12,425 bases of DNA from Bacteroidales bacterium. GTDB taxonomy: Bacteria > Bacteroidota > Bacteroidia > Bacteroidales > Bacteroidaceae. The notes beneath the pieces were generated by a model. It searched no databases, had not been told where the DNA came from, and saw only the letters and a list, made by a program, of their open reading frames with translations. Positions within the stretch are counted from its first letter, which is position 1; each line of letters opens with the position of its first letter. A program made the position numbers and the translations under genes. This document shows, one piece after another, positions 12,354 to 12,425 of the stretch. Location of the stretch: the NCBI GenBank assembly GCA_004556745.1, contig SFFY01000059.1:1-12425 (forward strand), read 5' to 3'.

Positions 12354-12425
12354 ATGCAGATACTACTTGCTAATGCCAAAATAATGAACGATTGCTCTGA
12401 GGTTCAACCTCTAACGACACCAATG
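12354..12425 (+). CDS. yaaA: YaaA-family (UPF0246) peroxide-stress protein, first 24 codons
   Basis: ATG at 12354 opens MQILLANAKIMNDCSEVQPL then TTPM at the window edge. The start MxILLAxAKxM, followed within about 20 residues by a TTP stretch, matches the N-terminus of the YaaA/UPF0246 family in Bacteroidetes; YaaA in E. coli lowers free iron during peroxide stress. Only the N-terminus is visible, so the call is tentative. AAAGAAAAG just upstream may serve as a ribosome site. It follows the alcohol dehydrogenase relic by 19 bp with no promoter recognised in between. Confidence 0.6.
   Translation, partial: MQILLANAKIMNDCSEVQPLTTPM

Overview
The window looks like the chromosome of an anaerobic Bacteroidetes species, probably Bacteroidales close to Prevotella. 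Three things point there: genes lack strong Shine-Dalgarno sites, several upstream regions carry the Bacteroidetes -7 box TAnnTTTG (often with a TTTG -33 box about 20 bp upstream), and the left-edge integrase is of the family common in Bacteroides and Prevotella mobile elements. The assignment is inferred from sequence character, not from a database search.

Left part (1-3496) is an accessory or decayed island. It holds the start of a tyrosine recombinase (minus strand, running off the window), the C-terminal stub of a DnaC-like ATPase, then about 1.1 kb without a convincing gene but full of repeats: four 22-bp palindromic repeats in exact register, an 81-bp direct duplication whose copies each end in a promoter-like box, GC-rich inverted repeats, and a 420-bp inverted-repeat element made of CACGAAT heptamers. 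A solitary VapE-type P-loop ATPase follows. A 39-bp imperfect inverted repeat (670-708 and 3185-3223) brackets this section. A REP doublet with GTAG ends and a strong terminator close it.

Central part (3497-8322, all minus strand) is metabolic. A tight operon, etfB-etfA-acyl-CoA dehydrogenase, has a good promoter overlapping a 43-bp dyad. The ETF beta subunit resembles the kind found in anaerobes with electron-bifurcating ETFs. A family 2 glycosyltransferase lies upstream of the operon.

Right part (8323-12425): a 247-bp MITE-like inverted-repeat element separates the glycosyltransferase from the tRNA methylthiotransferase gene mtaB. A tiny, strongly signalled lipoprotein gene sits alone between its own promoter and terminator. 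Chorismate synthase (aroC, minus) is driven from a 38-bp near-palindrome that also carries a promoter box facing right. To the right are a KilA-N gene cut off after about 39 codons, joined directly to the remains of a zinc alcohol dehydrogenase (an N-proximal piece and the C-terminus, middle missing, one frameshift), and then the start of a yaaA-like gene that leaves the window.

The housekeeping genes (etf/acd, mtaB, aroC) look intact; the unusual content is in the repeats, the VapE island and the gene-relic junction before yaaA.
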